21,479 bases of DNA, taken from CAYRHN01 sp964424115 (GTDB taxonomy: Bacteria; Chloroflexota; Anaerolineae; Anaerolineales; Anaerolineaceae). Position numbers and translations under genes: made by a program. Positions 14,591 through 21,411 of this stretch are shown in pieces. The notes beneath the pieces were generated by a model. The model was not told the DNA's origin. It saw only the letters and a program-made list of their open reading frames with translations, and made no database searches. The stretch lies in NCBI GenBank assembly GCA_964424115.1, contig CAYRHN010000032.1, positions 1 through 21,479 of the forward strand, read 5' to 3'. The first letter of the stretch is position 1, and every line of letters starts with the position of its first letter.

Positions 14591-16084
14591 ATGAAAAAAC
14601 GGTTGAGTGAAATCCCTGCGCAAATCCGCGCCTTCTGCGTTGACCTGGTGGAGGTTTGGTTCCAGGCGAAGGAGCATTACCTGACCCGCTGGATGAACTG
14701 GATCGTCCTGCTGGTGCTGTTCATCCTTGGGTTGGGATTATGGGGAAATTTTCTAGATTGGGGCAAGTTCGATTATTCGCTGGGGGATTGGAATGTGATC
14801 ACCGGGCCGCGCCTGACCGCGCTGCAGGATGCCCTGGTCAGCGGGCAGGCGCCTTTCCATGTCTCGGATTTCATGGGATTGAAGGGGCTGACCGACCGCT
14901 ACCTGTCGATCCCGGATATTTTCCTTTCTCCGCAGGCAGTCCTGCTCAAGTTCATGGATGTCAGCCGGTTCATCCTGGTCAATACGCTGTTGATGTACGT
15001 GGTGGGTTTTGGCGGGCTGATGGCACTGAAGAAAAAATTCAGCCTTTCGCTGGCGTCCTTTACGCTGCTGTTCTTGTTATTCAACTTCAACGGCAGCATT
15101 ACCGACCATCTGGCCATCGGGCATTTCACCTGGTTGGGCTATTTTCTGCTGCCGTGGTTTGCCTGGCTGCTGTTGGATATACCGGACGGGAAGGCGCAGT
15201 GGGGCTGGGTGCTGAAGACGGCGCTGCTGCTGACGGTCATTTTCATCCAGGGCACTTTTCACCTGTACGTGTGGTGCCTGATCTTTTTAGGAATGATCTG
15301 GTTGTTCAACAGCGGCACGCGACTGAACGTTTTCCTGGCAATGCTGTTCGCGGTAGCACTGAGCCTGTTCCGCATCCTGCCGGCTGCGCTGAACACTTCG
15401 GTGTTGAACGTCGAATTCCTGACCGGCTTTGCCAGCAGCGGGGATTTCCTGAGCGGAATGGTGCAAGTTGTTCAGCCCAGTATGGATTACCTGACCCCCG
15501 GCAACGAGGTGACGCACCTGATCGGTTGGTGGGAATTTGATTTCTACATCGGTTGGGCCGGGCTGGCCTTCCTTGGCGGTTTTGGGGTGTGGATCTGGCT
15601 GCGGGAGAAGAAGGGGCTGCCCCTGATGGCGGCGCGGTTGTACGCACCGATGCTGGTGATGTTCCTGTTGAGCATGGGGAGCATCTACAAGCTGATCTTC
15701 ATGCTGCAGATTCCCCTGCTGACCGCCGAGCGGGTCACCTCGCGTTTCTGGATCCTGCCGCTGGTGTTCCTGATGGCCCTGGCAGCGGTGGGCTTGCAGA
15801 AATTCCTGGGCAGCAGGCGGGTGACCAGGCTGTTCACGCTGGAGTATGTCTGCGCCGCCGGGGTGCTGGTGAGCGACCTGATGCGCCACCTGAACCTGTG
15901 GAATGTGAAGTACATGGATTACACGCTACCGGTCGAGACCGGCGGCTATGCGCTGCATATCCAGAACAACGCGGCGGATGTGGTCTACCTGAACACGGTT
16001 GCACTGGGTTGCCTGCTCTCACTGGCAGGATTGGCTGTGCTCCTTGGAATGTATTTCCGGGCGAGCCGGAAAGCTAGTAATTGA
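14591..16084 (+). CDS. Polytopic membrane protein, possible GT-C-type glycosyltransferase
   Basis: 497 residues from the ATG at 14591; a TTG at 14576 adds 5 residues but has AAGGGG too close to it. About 11-12 membrane segments. The layout resembles GT-C/YfhO-like proteins: a cytosolic N-tail, first membrane helix (NWIVLLVLFILGLGLW), then an outer loop with acidic residues (FDYSLGDWN) before a re-entrant region ending in PDIFLSP, and a hydrophobic core with GHFTWLGYFLLPWFAWLLLD. I see no signature that fixes the family, so the glycosyltransferase idea is inference. A weak -10 box lies upstream. The last 11 bases overlap the end of the convergent gene. It could equally be an O-antigen-polymerase-like or unknown membrane protein. 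Confidence 0.78.
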   Translation: MKKRLSEIPAQIRAFCVDLVEVWFQAKEHYLTRWMNWIVLLVLFILGLGLWGNFLDWGKFDYSLGDWNVITGPRLTALQDALVSGQAPFHVSDFMGLKGLTDRYLSIPDIFLSPQAVLLKFMDVSRFILVNTLLMYVVGFGGLMALKKKFSLSLASFTLLFLLFNFNGSITDHLAIGHFTWLGYFLLPWFAWLLLDIPDGKAQWGWVLKTALLLTVIFIQGTFHLYVWCLIFLGMIWLFNSGTRLNVFLAMLFAVALSLFRILPAALNTSVLNVEFLTGFASSGDFLSGMVQVVQPSMDYLTPGNEVTHLIGWWEFDFYIGWAGLAFLGGFGVWIWLREKKGLPLMAARLYAPMLVMFLLSMGSIYKLIFMLQIPLLTAERVTSRFWILPLVFLMALAAVGLQKFLGSRRVTRLFTLEYVCAAGVLVSDLMRHLNLWNVKYMDYTLPVETGGYALHIQNNAADVVYLNTVALGCLLSLAGLAVLLGMYFRASRKASN

Positions 16085-16883
16085 TCTCTTCGGCCTTGAC
16101 CATCCAGCCGACCCAGGCGGTATCCTCGCCAGGGGCTTCGCCCTGGTGATCTTCCACCACCAGACCGCGCCCTTCGCTGGAACTGGCGTGGATGAAGCGC
16201 CCGACCGCGCCAACCTGCAGGCGCAGGCCGCTGCCTTGCACAGCGCTGACGCGGAACTTGCCAATATCGTCCATGTGCCAGCTGGCAGGCGGGTAGGCAA
16301 AATAGACATCCGCTTTCTGGTCGGACTGGGCAAACTGGCGGGCGTAGGGCATGAAATTGGTCTGGATGTCAGCGTCGCTGAGCGGGACCGCCTCGTCCAG
16401 TACATAAAAGCGGTTCTGCCAGTTGAGCAGGAAGATGCCGGTCTCCAGCCAAAAACCGGCAAAGGTGTTGCCGGTGGGCACCCAGGGAGATTGGGCGGAG
16501 CGGACTTCTTGCCATAATTCCTGGTAAAGGATGCGGCCGTCAACAAAGAGGGTCAGCTCGCCGCGTTGGGGATGCCGGACGCGGATGCGGTCGCCGACCT
16601 GGATGGAGGCCAGTTTGTTGGGGTTAGAGGGAGCGGATGAAGAGCCGGGCATTTGAGCAGCTACGCGGCGGAAACTTTCCGGGGCGGGGGGCGGGTTATT
16701 GAACTGGGCAGCGGCGGCCTGTTTACCGGTTGGGGAAGTATCGAAGACTGACATGAGGTTGGCAAGCACATTGTAATCGATCTTTTTATCAGGCATCTGG
16801 GCAGGCGTCTCGGACGGGCCGGTGAGCAGCTGCACAATGCCGATGAAGAAGCACACAAATGCCAGGATGGTCAAAATGGTCAT
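16074..16883 (-). CDS. Membrane-anchored protein of unknown function, partner of the S/D/G/W-repeat protein
   Basis: 269 residues. The start is the ATG at 16883 with GAGG 6 bases upstream; the open frame further upstream (to 17231) is only the antisense-like shadow of the repeat gene. One N-terminal membrane helix (MTILTILAFVCFFIGIVQLL) is followed by a low-complexity linker (about 28-95, Pro/Ala/Ser/Asn-rich) and a mainly beta domain: VGDRIRVRHPQRGELTLFVDGRILYQE, then FWLETGIFLLNWQNRFYVLDE, then SWHMDDIGKFRVSAVQG. This recalls two copies of the DUF4178 fold, but the match is weak and by eye. It begins 7 bases after the repeat gene stops, so they share a transcript. Overlaps the convergent gene end by 11 bases. 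Confidence 0.78.
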   Translation of the reverse strand: MTILTILAFVCFFIGIVQLLTGPSETPAQMPDKKIDYNVLANLMSVFDTSPTGKQAAAAQFNNPPPAPESFRRVAAQMPGSSSAPSNPNKLASIQVGDRIRVRHPQRGELTLFVDGRILYQELWQEVRSAQSPWVPTGNTFAGFWLETGIFLLNWQNRFYVLDEAVPLSDADIQTNFMPYARQFAQSDQKADVYFAYPPASWHMDDIGKFRVSAVQGSGLRLQVGAVGRFIHASSSEGRGLVVEDHQGEAPGEDTAWVGWMVKAEEINY

Positions 16884-16890
16884 AAGAACC

Positions 16891-17304
16891 TCACCAGGAC
16901 CCGCTGTCGGAGCCGCTATCCGACCAGCTGCCCGAATCGCTCCAGCTGTTATCGGACCAGCTACCGGAGTCGCTCCAACTACTGTCGTCCCAGCTGCCGG
17001 AATCACTCCAACTGCTGTCGTCCCAACTGCCGGAATCGCTCCAACTGCTGTCATCCCAGCTGCCGGAATCGGAGGAATTGGAATCGTCTGTCCAGCTGCC
17101 CGAGTCGGAGCCGTCCGACCAACCGCTCCATTCGCCGGAGTTGTCGTAGGTGGTGTCGCCGGAATTACCGTATGTGGTGGTGGAGCCGGAGGTGACCCAG
17201 CCACCGGAGAGCGGGGCGCGGAAGGCGCCAATGACGAAGGAGGCGAAGAGAAGGATGGTGCCGAGGATAAACCAGGGCGCGGCGCGTTTAAGGCGGGAAT
17301 TCAT
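16891..17304 (-). CDS. Membrane-anchored Ser/Asp/Gly/Trp tandem-repeat protein
   Basis: 137 residues from the ATG at 17304; an upstream in-frame ATG at 17328 would lie ahead of the promoter. A basic N-tail (MNSRLKRAAP) and one membrane helix (about 11-29) predict N-in topology with the tail outside. After Arg29 there is no Lys, Arg or His, while I count about 21 Asp/Glu and 14 Trp. Residues 78-132 are tandem copies of the 11-mer SDSGSWDDSSW (three exact, then SDSGSWSDNSW, then a truncated copy); the protein ends S-D-S-G-S-W. No family is recognised. The tail must be disordered, acidic and aromatic, suggesting surface binding, cation binding or weak self-association; this is inference. Likely leaderless, first gene of a two-gene unit. 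Confidence 0.82.
   Translation of the reverse strand: MNSRLKRAAPWFILGTILLFASFVIGAFRAPLSGGWVTSGSTTTYGNSGDTTYDNSGEWSGWSDGSDSGSWTDDSNSSDSGSWDDSSWSDSGSWDDSSWSDSGSWDDSSWSDSGSWSDNSWSDSGSWSDSGSDSGSW
16942..17073. repeat. 33-bp coding tandem repeat, 4 copies
   Basis: Four consecutive 33-base units coding for the 11-residue S-D-S-G-S-W-D-D-S-S-W motif, with a partial fifth after it. Units differ by a few synonymous bases. No spacers, so not a CRISPR array. Confidence 0.9.
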
Positions 17305-17310
17305 AGGAGT

Positions 17311-17316
17311 ATTATA
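17311..17316 (-). promoter_or_regulatory. -10 box placed for leaderless transcription of the repeat-protein gene
   Basis: TATAAT on the minus strand ends 6 bases before the ATG at 17304. The bases between (ACTCCT) contain no ribosome binding site. A weak -35 (TTCTTA) lies 17 bases upstream. Confidence 0.6.
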
Positions 17317-17345
17317 TACTATTTGCAAAAATCTAAGAATCTCAT

Positions 17346-17360
17346 CACGAAGGCGCGAAG
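17346..17360. repeat. Short dispersed repeat CACGAAGGCGCGAAG, copy 2
   Basis: Matches the 11670-11684 copy at 14 of 15 bases and in the same orientation. It lies between the repeat-protein start and the pgk terminator. Confidence 0.45.
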
Positions 17361-17373
17361 GGAATTACAAGTT

Positions 17374-17409
17374 AAAAAGATAACGGGCGGGAGATCCCCA
17401 CCCGTTATC
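17374..17409 (-). terminator. Rho-independent terminator of pgk
   Basis: On the minus strand GATAACGGG pairs with CCCGTTATC (9 bp), with an inner mismatch and GGG/CCC, followed directly by five T (17378-17374). It begins 22 bases after the pgk stop and is the only textbook intrinsic terminator in the window. Confidence 0.85.
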
Positions 17410-17431
17410 GATTACTTCAGGGAATAGAACT

Positions 17432-18613
17432 TTATTTATCCTGCAGGGCAGCCAGGCCGGGGAGTTCAAGGCCTTCCAGCATTTCAAGGGAGGCGCCGCC
17501 GCCGGTGGAGATGTGGGTGATCTTCTTGGCCAGGCCGGATTGCTGGATGGCAGCCACGGACTCGCCGCCGCCGATCACGCTGATGGCCTTGCTGGCAGCC
17601 ACGGCCTTGGCTACGCCAAAGGTACCCTTGGCAAAATAGGGGAATTCAAAGACGCCCATCGGGCCGTTCCAGACCACGGTGCCGGCGGTGGCCAGGATTT
17701 CCTTGAAGGCCTTGACGGTCTTGGGGCCGATATCCAGCACGCGCCAGCCAGCGGGCACTTTGCCGGCCTTGATGGTGCGGTGCGCGGCTTCGGCTTCGAA
17801 CTTGTCGGCGATGACCATATCGACCGGTAGGACGAGTTTGTCGCCGCCCAGGGCGAGCAGTTCCTTGGCGGTCTCCACGGCTTCGGCTTCGACCAGGGAA
17901 TCGGCCATGTTGAAGCCCTTGGCAGCCAGGAAGGTGTTGGCCATGCCGCCGCCGATGAGGATCTTATCAGCTTTGGCAAGCAGGTTGCGGATGACGCCGA
18001 TCTTGTCCGAGATCTTGGCGCCGCCGAGGATGGCGATGAAGGGGCGCTTGGGGTTGGCAACCGCCTCGCCGAGGTACTTGATCTCTTTTTCGAGCAGGAA
18101 GCCAGCCGCGGCGGGCAGGAAGCGGGCCACACCCTCGGTGGAGGAGTGGGCGCGGTGGGCGGTGCCGAAGGCGTCATTAATGAAGATGTCGGCCAGGGAA
18201 GCAAGCTTTTTGGCCAGGTCGAGATCGTTCTTCTCCTCGCCGGGATAGAAGCGGGTATTCTCCAGCAGGAGGACCTGCCCCTTCTTCAGATTCTTGGCAG
18301 CGGCTTCAGCCACGGGGCCAATGCAGTCTTCAGCGAAGGCAACCGGCTTGCCGAGCAGGGCGGCGAGGTGCTCGCCGACCGGCTTGAGGGTGAACTTGGG
18401 ATCCGGACCGCCCTTGGGACGGCCGAGGTGCGAGCAAAGGATGACGGCAGCGCCGTTCTTGAGCAGGTATTTGATGGTGGGCAGGGCCGCGCGGATGCGG
18501 GTGTCGTCGCCAACTACGCCGTCCTTGAGCGGAACGTTGAAATCGACGCGCACCAGGACTTTTTTGCCTTTGACATCCATATCGATGATGGTCTTTTTAT
18601 TGAATACAGACAT
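17432..18613 (-). CDS. pgk: Phosphoglycerate kinase
   Basis: 393 residues, standard length. It converts 1,3-bisphosphoglycerate and ADP to 3-phosphoglycerate and ATP, reversibly, in the cytoplasm. The start ATG at 18613 follows GGAGGA by 5 bases; an in-frame TTG at 18625 falls in that site. Motifs in order: KVLVRVDFNVPLKDG (substrate basic patch), ILCSHLGRPKGG, LLLENTRFYPGEEKND, FINDAFGTAHRAHSSTEG, ILGGAKISDKIGVI (hinge), GGGMANTFLAAKG, the nucleotide-site WNGPMGVFEFPYFAKGT and the C-terminal STGGGASLEMLEGLELPG. It lies 148 bases after gap, on the same strand, separated by a large palindrome, and ends at a strong terminator. No promoter of its own is evident. Confidence 0.98.
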   Translation of the reverse strand: MSVFNKKTIIDMDVKGKKVLVRVDFNVPLKDGVVGDDTRIRAALPTIKYLLKNGAAVILCSHLGRPKGGPDPKFTLKPVGEHLAALLGKPVAFAEDCIGPVAEAAAKNLKKGQVLLLENTRFYPGEEKNDLDLAKKLASLADIFINDAFGTAHRAHSSTEGVARFLPAAAGFLLEKEIKYLGEAVANPKRPFIAILGGAKISDKIGVIRNLLAKADKILIGGGMANTFLAAKGFNMADSLVEAEAVETAKELLALGGDKLVLPVDMVIADKFEAEAAHRTIKAGKVPAGWRVLDIGPKTVKAFKEILATAGTVVWNGPMGVFEFPYFAKGTFGVAKAVAASKAISVIGGGESVAAIQQSGLAKKITHISTGGGASLEMLEGLELPGLAALQDK

Positions 18614-18650
18614 AGGTTCCTCCAAATTTGATCAAATGCAGTTAAAAAAC

Positions 18651-18738
18651 GTCATTGCGAGCCACCTCAACGGCGGAGCAATCTCCCCGGATGATTGGGG
18701 TAGGGATTGCTCCGCTCCTTTCGGTCGCTCGCAATGAC
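18651..18738. repeat. 88-bp composite palindrome between gap and pgk
   Basis: Outer arms GTCATTGCGAGC (18651-18662) and GCTCGCAATGAC (18727-18738), inner arms GCGGAGCAATC (18673-18683) and GATTGCTCCGC (18705-18715), innermost CCCC/GGGG. The CGTCATTGCGAG...AGCAATC pattern resembles intergenic palindromic repeats I know from many unrelated bacterial genomes. In the gap-pgk transcript it would form a long structured spacer, with GCGAG arms at both ends. Confidence 0.85.
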
Positions 18739-18761
18739 ATAGGTGTTTTCTTTAGATCAGA

Positions 18762-19814
18762 TTAGAGCGATTTCGCCAGAAGCTTGGCCAGATCGACGGT
18801 GCGGCAGGAGTAGCCCCACTCGTTGTCGTACCAGGCAACCACTTTGACCAGGTTGCCGCCCATCACCATGGTGTTGGGCAGGTCGACGATGGAGGAGCGC
18901 TGATCGCCCTTGAAGTCGGAGGAGACCAGGGGATCGCCGTATTCGCCGGTGGTGACGCCCAGGATGCCCTTCAGCTCGCCCTTGGAGGCATCAATGAAGG
19001 CCTGGTTGATCTCTTCCTTGGTAGTGGCGCGTTCGGTGGTGATGGTCAGGTCAACGATCGAGACGGTGGGGGTGGGGACGCGCAGGGAGAAGCCGTCGAA
19101 CTTGCCCTTCAGCTCGGGGATGACCAGGGCAACAGCTTTGGCGGCACCGGTGGTGGTGGGGATGATGTTCAGGCCTGCAGCGCGGGAGCGGCGCATTTCT
19201 TTCTTGTGGCCCTGATCCAGGATGACCTGATCATTGGTGTAGGAGTGGATGGTGGTCATCACCGCGTTGACGATGCCAAACCTGGAGAAGAGCACCTTGG
19301 CGACGGGGGCCAGGCAGTTGGTGGTGCAGGATGCATTGGACAGGACGTGGTGTTTCTTGGGATCGTACAGGCCGTCGTTGACGCCCATGACGATGGTGAT
19401 GTCTTCGTTCTTGGCGGGAGCGGAGATGATGACCTTCTTGGCGCCGCCTTTTTCGATGTGCACATTTGCGCCGACTTTGCCCTTGGCCGGATCACCCTTG
19501 GCATCGGTGAAGATGCCGGTAGATTCAATGACGATATCGACGCCCAAAGCGGCCCAGTTCAAATTTGCCGGATCCTTCTCAGCGAAGACACGCACGGTGC
19601 GGCCGTTGACCACCAGGTCGTTGCCGTTCACTTCGACGGTGCCGTGATATTGGCCATAGGTTGAGTCGTAGCGCAGCAGGTGCGCGTTCTGCTTGGCGTC
19701 GAACAGGTCGTTGATGGCGACGACTTCCAATTCGCCGGCAGCGTGCTGTTCCATAGCCTTGAATACCAGACGCCCGATGCGTCCAAAACCATTGATACCA
19801 ACTTTGACTGTCAT
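18762..19814 (-). CDS. gap: Glyceraldehyde-3-phosphate dehydrogenase, type I
   Basis: 350 residues. It oxidises glyceraldehyde-3-phosphate to 1,3-bisphosphoglycerate with NAD+ and phosphate, and runs backward in gluconeogenesis. Rossmann motif VGINGFGRIGRL at residues 5-16; AINDLFD with Asp36 after the second strand points to NAD rather than NADP. The active site SNASCTTNCLAP places the catalytic Cys at 163, and the partner His is in TTIHSYTNDQ. The C-terminus has the usual WYDNEWGYSCRTVDLAKLL. An extra segment of about ten residues (KGDPAKGKVGANVHI) lies before GAKKVIISAPA, explaining the length above the usual 335-340. GGAGGA sits 5 bases before the ATG. It is upstream of pgk and has an extended -10 promoter. 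Confidence 0.98.
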   Translation of the reverse strand: MTVKVGINGFGRIGRLVFKAMEQHAAGELEVVAINDLFDAKQNAHLLRYDSTYGQYHGTVEVNGNDLVVNGRTVRVFAEKDPANLNWAALGVDIVIESTGIFTDAKGDPAKGKVGANVHIEKGGAKKVIISAPAKNEDITIVMGVNDGLYDPKKHHVLSNASCTTNCLAPVAKVLFSRFGIVNAVMTTIHSYTNDQVILDQGHKKEMRRSRAAGLNIIPTTTGAAKAVALVIPELKGKFDGFSLRVPTPTVSIVDLTITTERATTKEEINQAFIDASKGELKGILGVTTGEYGDPLVSSDFKGDQRSSIVDLPNTMVMGGNLVKVVAWYDNEWGYSCRTVDLAKLLAKSL

Positions 19815-19841
19815 ATTGTCCTCCGAATTGTGGGAAAATGT

Positions 19842-19864
19842 TTACCATGCGAAAGCATGGGTAA
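19842..19864 (-). promoter_or_regulatory. Hairpin in the gap 5' leader
   Basis: On the minus strand TTACCCATGC pairs with GCATGGTAA (one bulged base) around a TTTC loop, about 28 bases before the gap start codon and after the predicted transcript start. It might stabilise the mRNA or modulate translation; it leaves the GGAGGA site free. Confidence 0.5.
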
Positions 19865-19885
19865 GGTTGTAAATATGTCCGAACC

Positions 19886-19894
19886 ATTATACCA
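19886..19894 (-). promoter_or_regulatory. Extended -10 promoter of gap-pgk
   Basis: TGGTATAAT on the minus strand: perfect -10 with TGn extension. The -35 (about ATGCAC at 17 bases) is poor. Transcript start is predicted near 19879, giving a leader of about 65 bases. Confidence 0.65.
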
Positions 19895-19962
19895 TTCCCT
19901 ATAAAAATGTGCATTTTATCCGTGAAAAACATTACATTTTGCAAAGGAAGAGGTCTCCCCCG

Positions 19963-19983
19963 CCCCCTCCGAAGGGAAGGGGG
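19963..19983. repeat. GC-rich palindrome between yvcK and gap
   Basis: CCCCCTCC, loop GAAG, GGAAGGGGG (one extra A). It starts about 37 bases after the yvcK stop in the direction of transcription but no U-tract follows. The GAAGGGA core is shared with the palindrome at 13050-13067. Confidence 0.55.
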
Positions 19984-20019
19984 AACCAACCCAATGACAA
20001 TTGCCAAGGGAGGGAAAGA

Positions 20020-21375
20020 TTATTGAGGGTTCGTCTCCCCGCGGTTGGGGAGCGGGCCGGTGCGTTCGTTGAAGAGGTCGATGATGGTCTGGGCCAGAGC
20101 TTCGGAATCGTGGCGCCAGGGGGTGGTGAGGTCGGCCAGGTTGGCCATGTAGGTGGGGTAGCGTTCTTCCAGGCCGGGGTCGGGTTTGATCCAGTCCACC
20201 CCGGCGGGCAGTTTGCCCTCGAAGCGCTTGTTACACACCACCAGATCAAAGAGCGGCCCGCCGAGATGTTTTTCGATGGTCAGGATGTGGTCGCCGCAGG
20301 AAAAATGATCGGTCTCCCCCTGCTGGGTCGCAACGTTACAGATAAAGAATTTCATCGCCCGGCTGGTGCGCATAGCGGCAGCCAGGTCGGGGACAAGCAG
20401 ATTGGGCAGGATGCTGGTGTAGAGGCTGCCGGGGCCGACCAGGATCAGATCGGCGGTGAGGAGGGCCTGGATGGCAGGCGGGTAGGCCAGGGGATTATCG
20501 GGTTCCAGCCAGACGCGGCGGATCCTGCCGCCCGCCTTGGGGATCTGACTTTCGCCTTTCACCTGCAGGTCGCGGTCTTCCTCAGTTAGATGAACATCTG
20601 CAACCAGGCGCACATCGTGGAGGGTGGAGGGCAGCACGCGCCCCTGGACGGCCAAAACGCGTCCGGATTCAGCCACAGCCTTTTCAAAGGAGCCGGTGAT
20701 ATCCGCCAGGGCGGTGATGAAGAGATTGCCGAGATTATGTCCTTCCAGCCCGCCCCCGCCGGCCGAGAAACGGTACTGGAAGATCTGCGAGAGCAGCTCT
20801 TCGTCGTCGGAGAGGGCAGTGAGGCAGTTGCGCAAGTCTCCGGGAGGCAGAACGCCGATGGTGCGGCGCAGTTCACCGGAGGAGCCGCCGTCGTCAGCGA
20901 CAGTGACGATGGCGGTCAGGTTGGAGGTATGGTGCTTCAGGCCGCGCAGGAGGGCGGAAAGCCCCGTGCCACCACCAATGACCACGATATGCGGCCCACG
21001 CCCGCGGCGGGCGTATTTAGAGACCTCGTCCAGGAGGGGCTTTCCGGGGCGGACGAAGGGGCGCATGAGAGCGCGGTTGAGGCCCCAAATGCCCACCCCC
21101 ACCAGGATAAGGCCGAGTGTACCAAAAATAATGAAGCGCAGCGGCCGTTCGAGCGGCTGGAGCGCCACGGCGGCAACCACATCGGAGACCCAGCCAGTGG
21201 GCGCGGCGCGGTACATGTCGATCAGGACAACTGCCAGGCCAAGGCCGATCAGGGTGGTGCCGGCCAGGATGACCAGCAGCCAGCGTTTGACCCCCAGGCC
21301 AGGCCGAAGCCAGCGCAGTTCACTGCGCAGGAAGCGCTTGAAACGTCCCTCGGTAGGTCGGGTCTTGGAATCCAT
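20020..21375 (-). CDS. yvcK: YvcK/CofD-family gluconeogenesis factor with N-terminal membrane anchor
   Basis: 451 residues from the ATG at 21375; the frame continues to a TTG at 21411, but that lies in the promoter. Bacillus subtilis YvcK is needed for growth on gluconeogenic carbon sources and for cell shape, and binds UDP-sugars. The soluble domain starts at about residue 125: VVIGGGTGLSALLRGLK, VTVADDGGSSGELRRTIGVLPPGDLRNCL, GHNLGNLFITAL and VGPGSLYTSILPNLLVP are the family motifs. Unlike the roughly 320-residue Firmicutes protein it has two added membrane helices (about 31-53 and 79-101), holding the domain at the inner face of the membrane. Its usual neighbours yvcJ (rapZ) and whiA are not in view; gap and pgk follow on the same strand. 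A strong promoter makes the mRNA probably leaderless. Confidence 0.95.
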   Translation of the reverse strand: MDSKTRPTEGRFKRFLRSELRWLRPGLGVKRWLLVILAGTTLIGLGLAVVLIDMYRAAPTGWVSDVVAAVALQPLERPLRFIIFGTLGLILVGVGIWGLNRALMRPFVRPGKPLLDEVSKYARRGRGPHIVVIGGGTGLSALLRGLKHHTSNLTAIVTVADDGGSSGELRRTIGVLPPGDLRNCLTALSDDEELLSQIFQYRFSAGGGGLEGHNLGNLFITALADITGSFEKAVAESGRVLAVQGRVLPSTLHDVRLVADVHLTEEDRDLQVKGESQIPKAGGRIRRVWLEPDNPLAYPPAIQALLTADLILVGPGSLYTSILPNLLVPDLAAAMRTSRAMKFFICNVATQQGETDHFSCGDHILTIEKHLGGPLFDLVVCNKRFEGKLPAGVDWIKPDPGLEERYPTYMANLADLTTPWRHDSEALAQTIIDLFNERTGPLPNRGETNPQ

Positions 21376-21382
21376 CTTATGT

Positions 21383-21411
21383 AATATAGCAGTGAATCTG
21401 GAGGACGTCAA
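21383..21411 (-). promoter_or_regulatory. Strong promoter of yvcK, placed for a leaderless transcript
   Basis: On the minus strand TTGACG (21411-21406), exactly 17 bases, TATATT (21388-21383). Seven bases (ACATAAG) separate the -10 from the ATG, so transcription should begin at or beside the A of the start codon. No ribosome binding site is present. Confidence 0.8.

Noticed and set aside
13358..14677. 439-residue minus-strand His/Gln/Leu-rich frame
   Set aside because: Antisense to the CpXC gene; crosses the 14482-14524 hairpin and has no family features. Long antisense frames are common in GC-rich coding DNA.
16942..17073. CRISPR-like regular 33-bp repeats
   Set aside because: Units are directly adjacent without spacers and code in frame for an 11-residue motif.
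16884..17231. N-terminal extension of the 16074-16883 protein (Ala/Pro/Thr/Val-rich)
   Set aside because: It overlaps the repeat-protein gene in another frame; its repeats mirror the 33-bp DNA repeat. A good ribosome binding site and membrane helix begin at 16883.
16822..17427. 201-residue plus-strand frame with Ala/Ile/Val/Pro repeats
   Set aside because: Antisense shadow of the S/D/G/W repeat gene; no ribosome binding site or recognisable domain.
20590..21384. 264- and 267-residue plus-strand frames
   Set aside because: Antisense to yvcK, whose motifs are complete.
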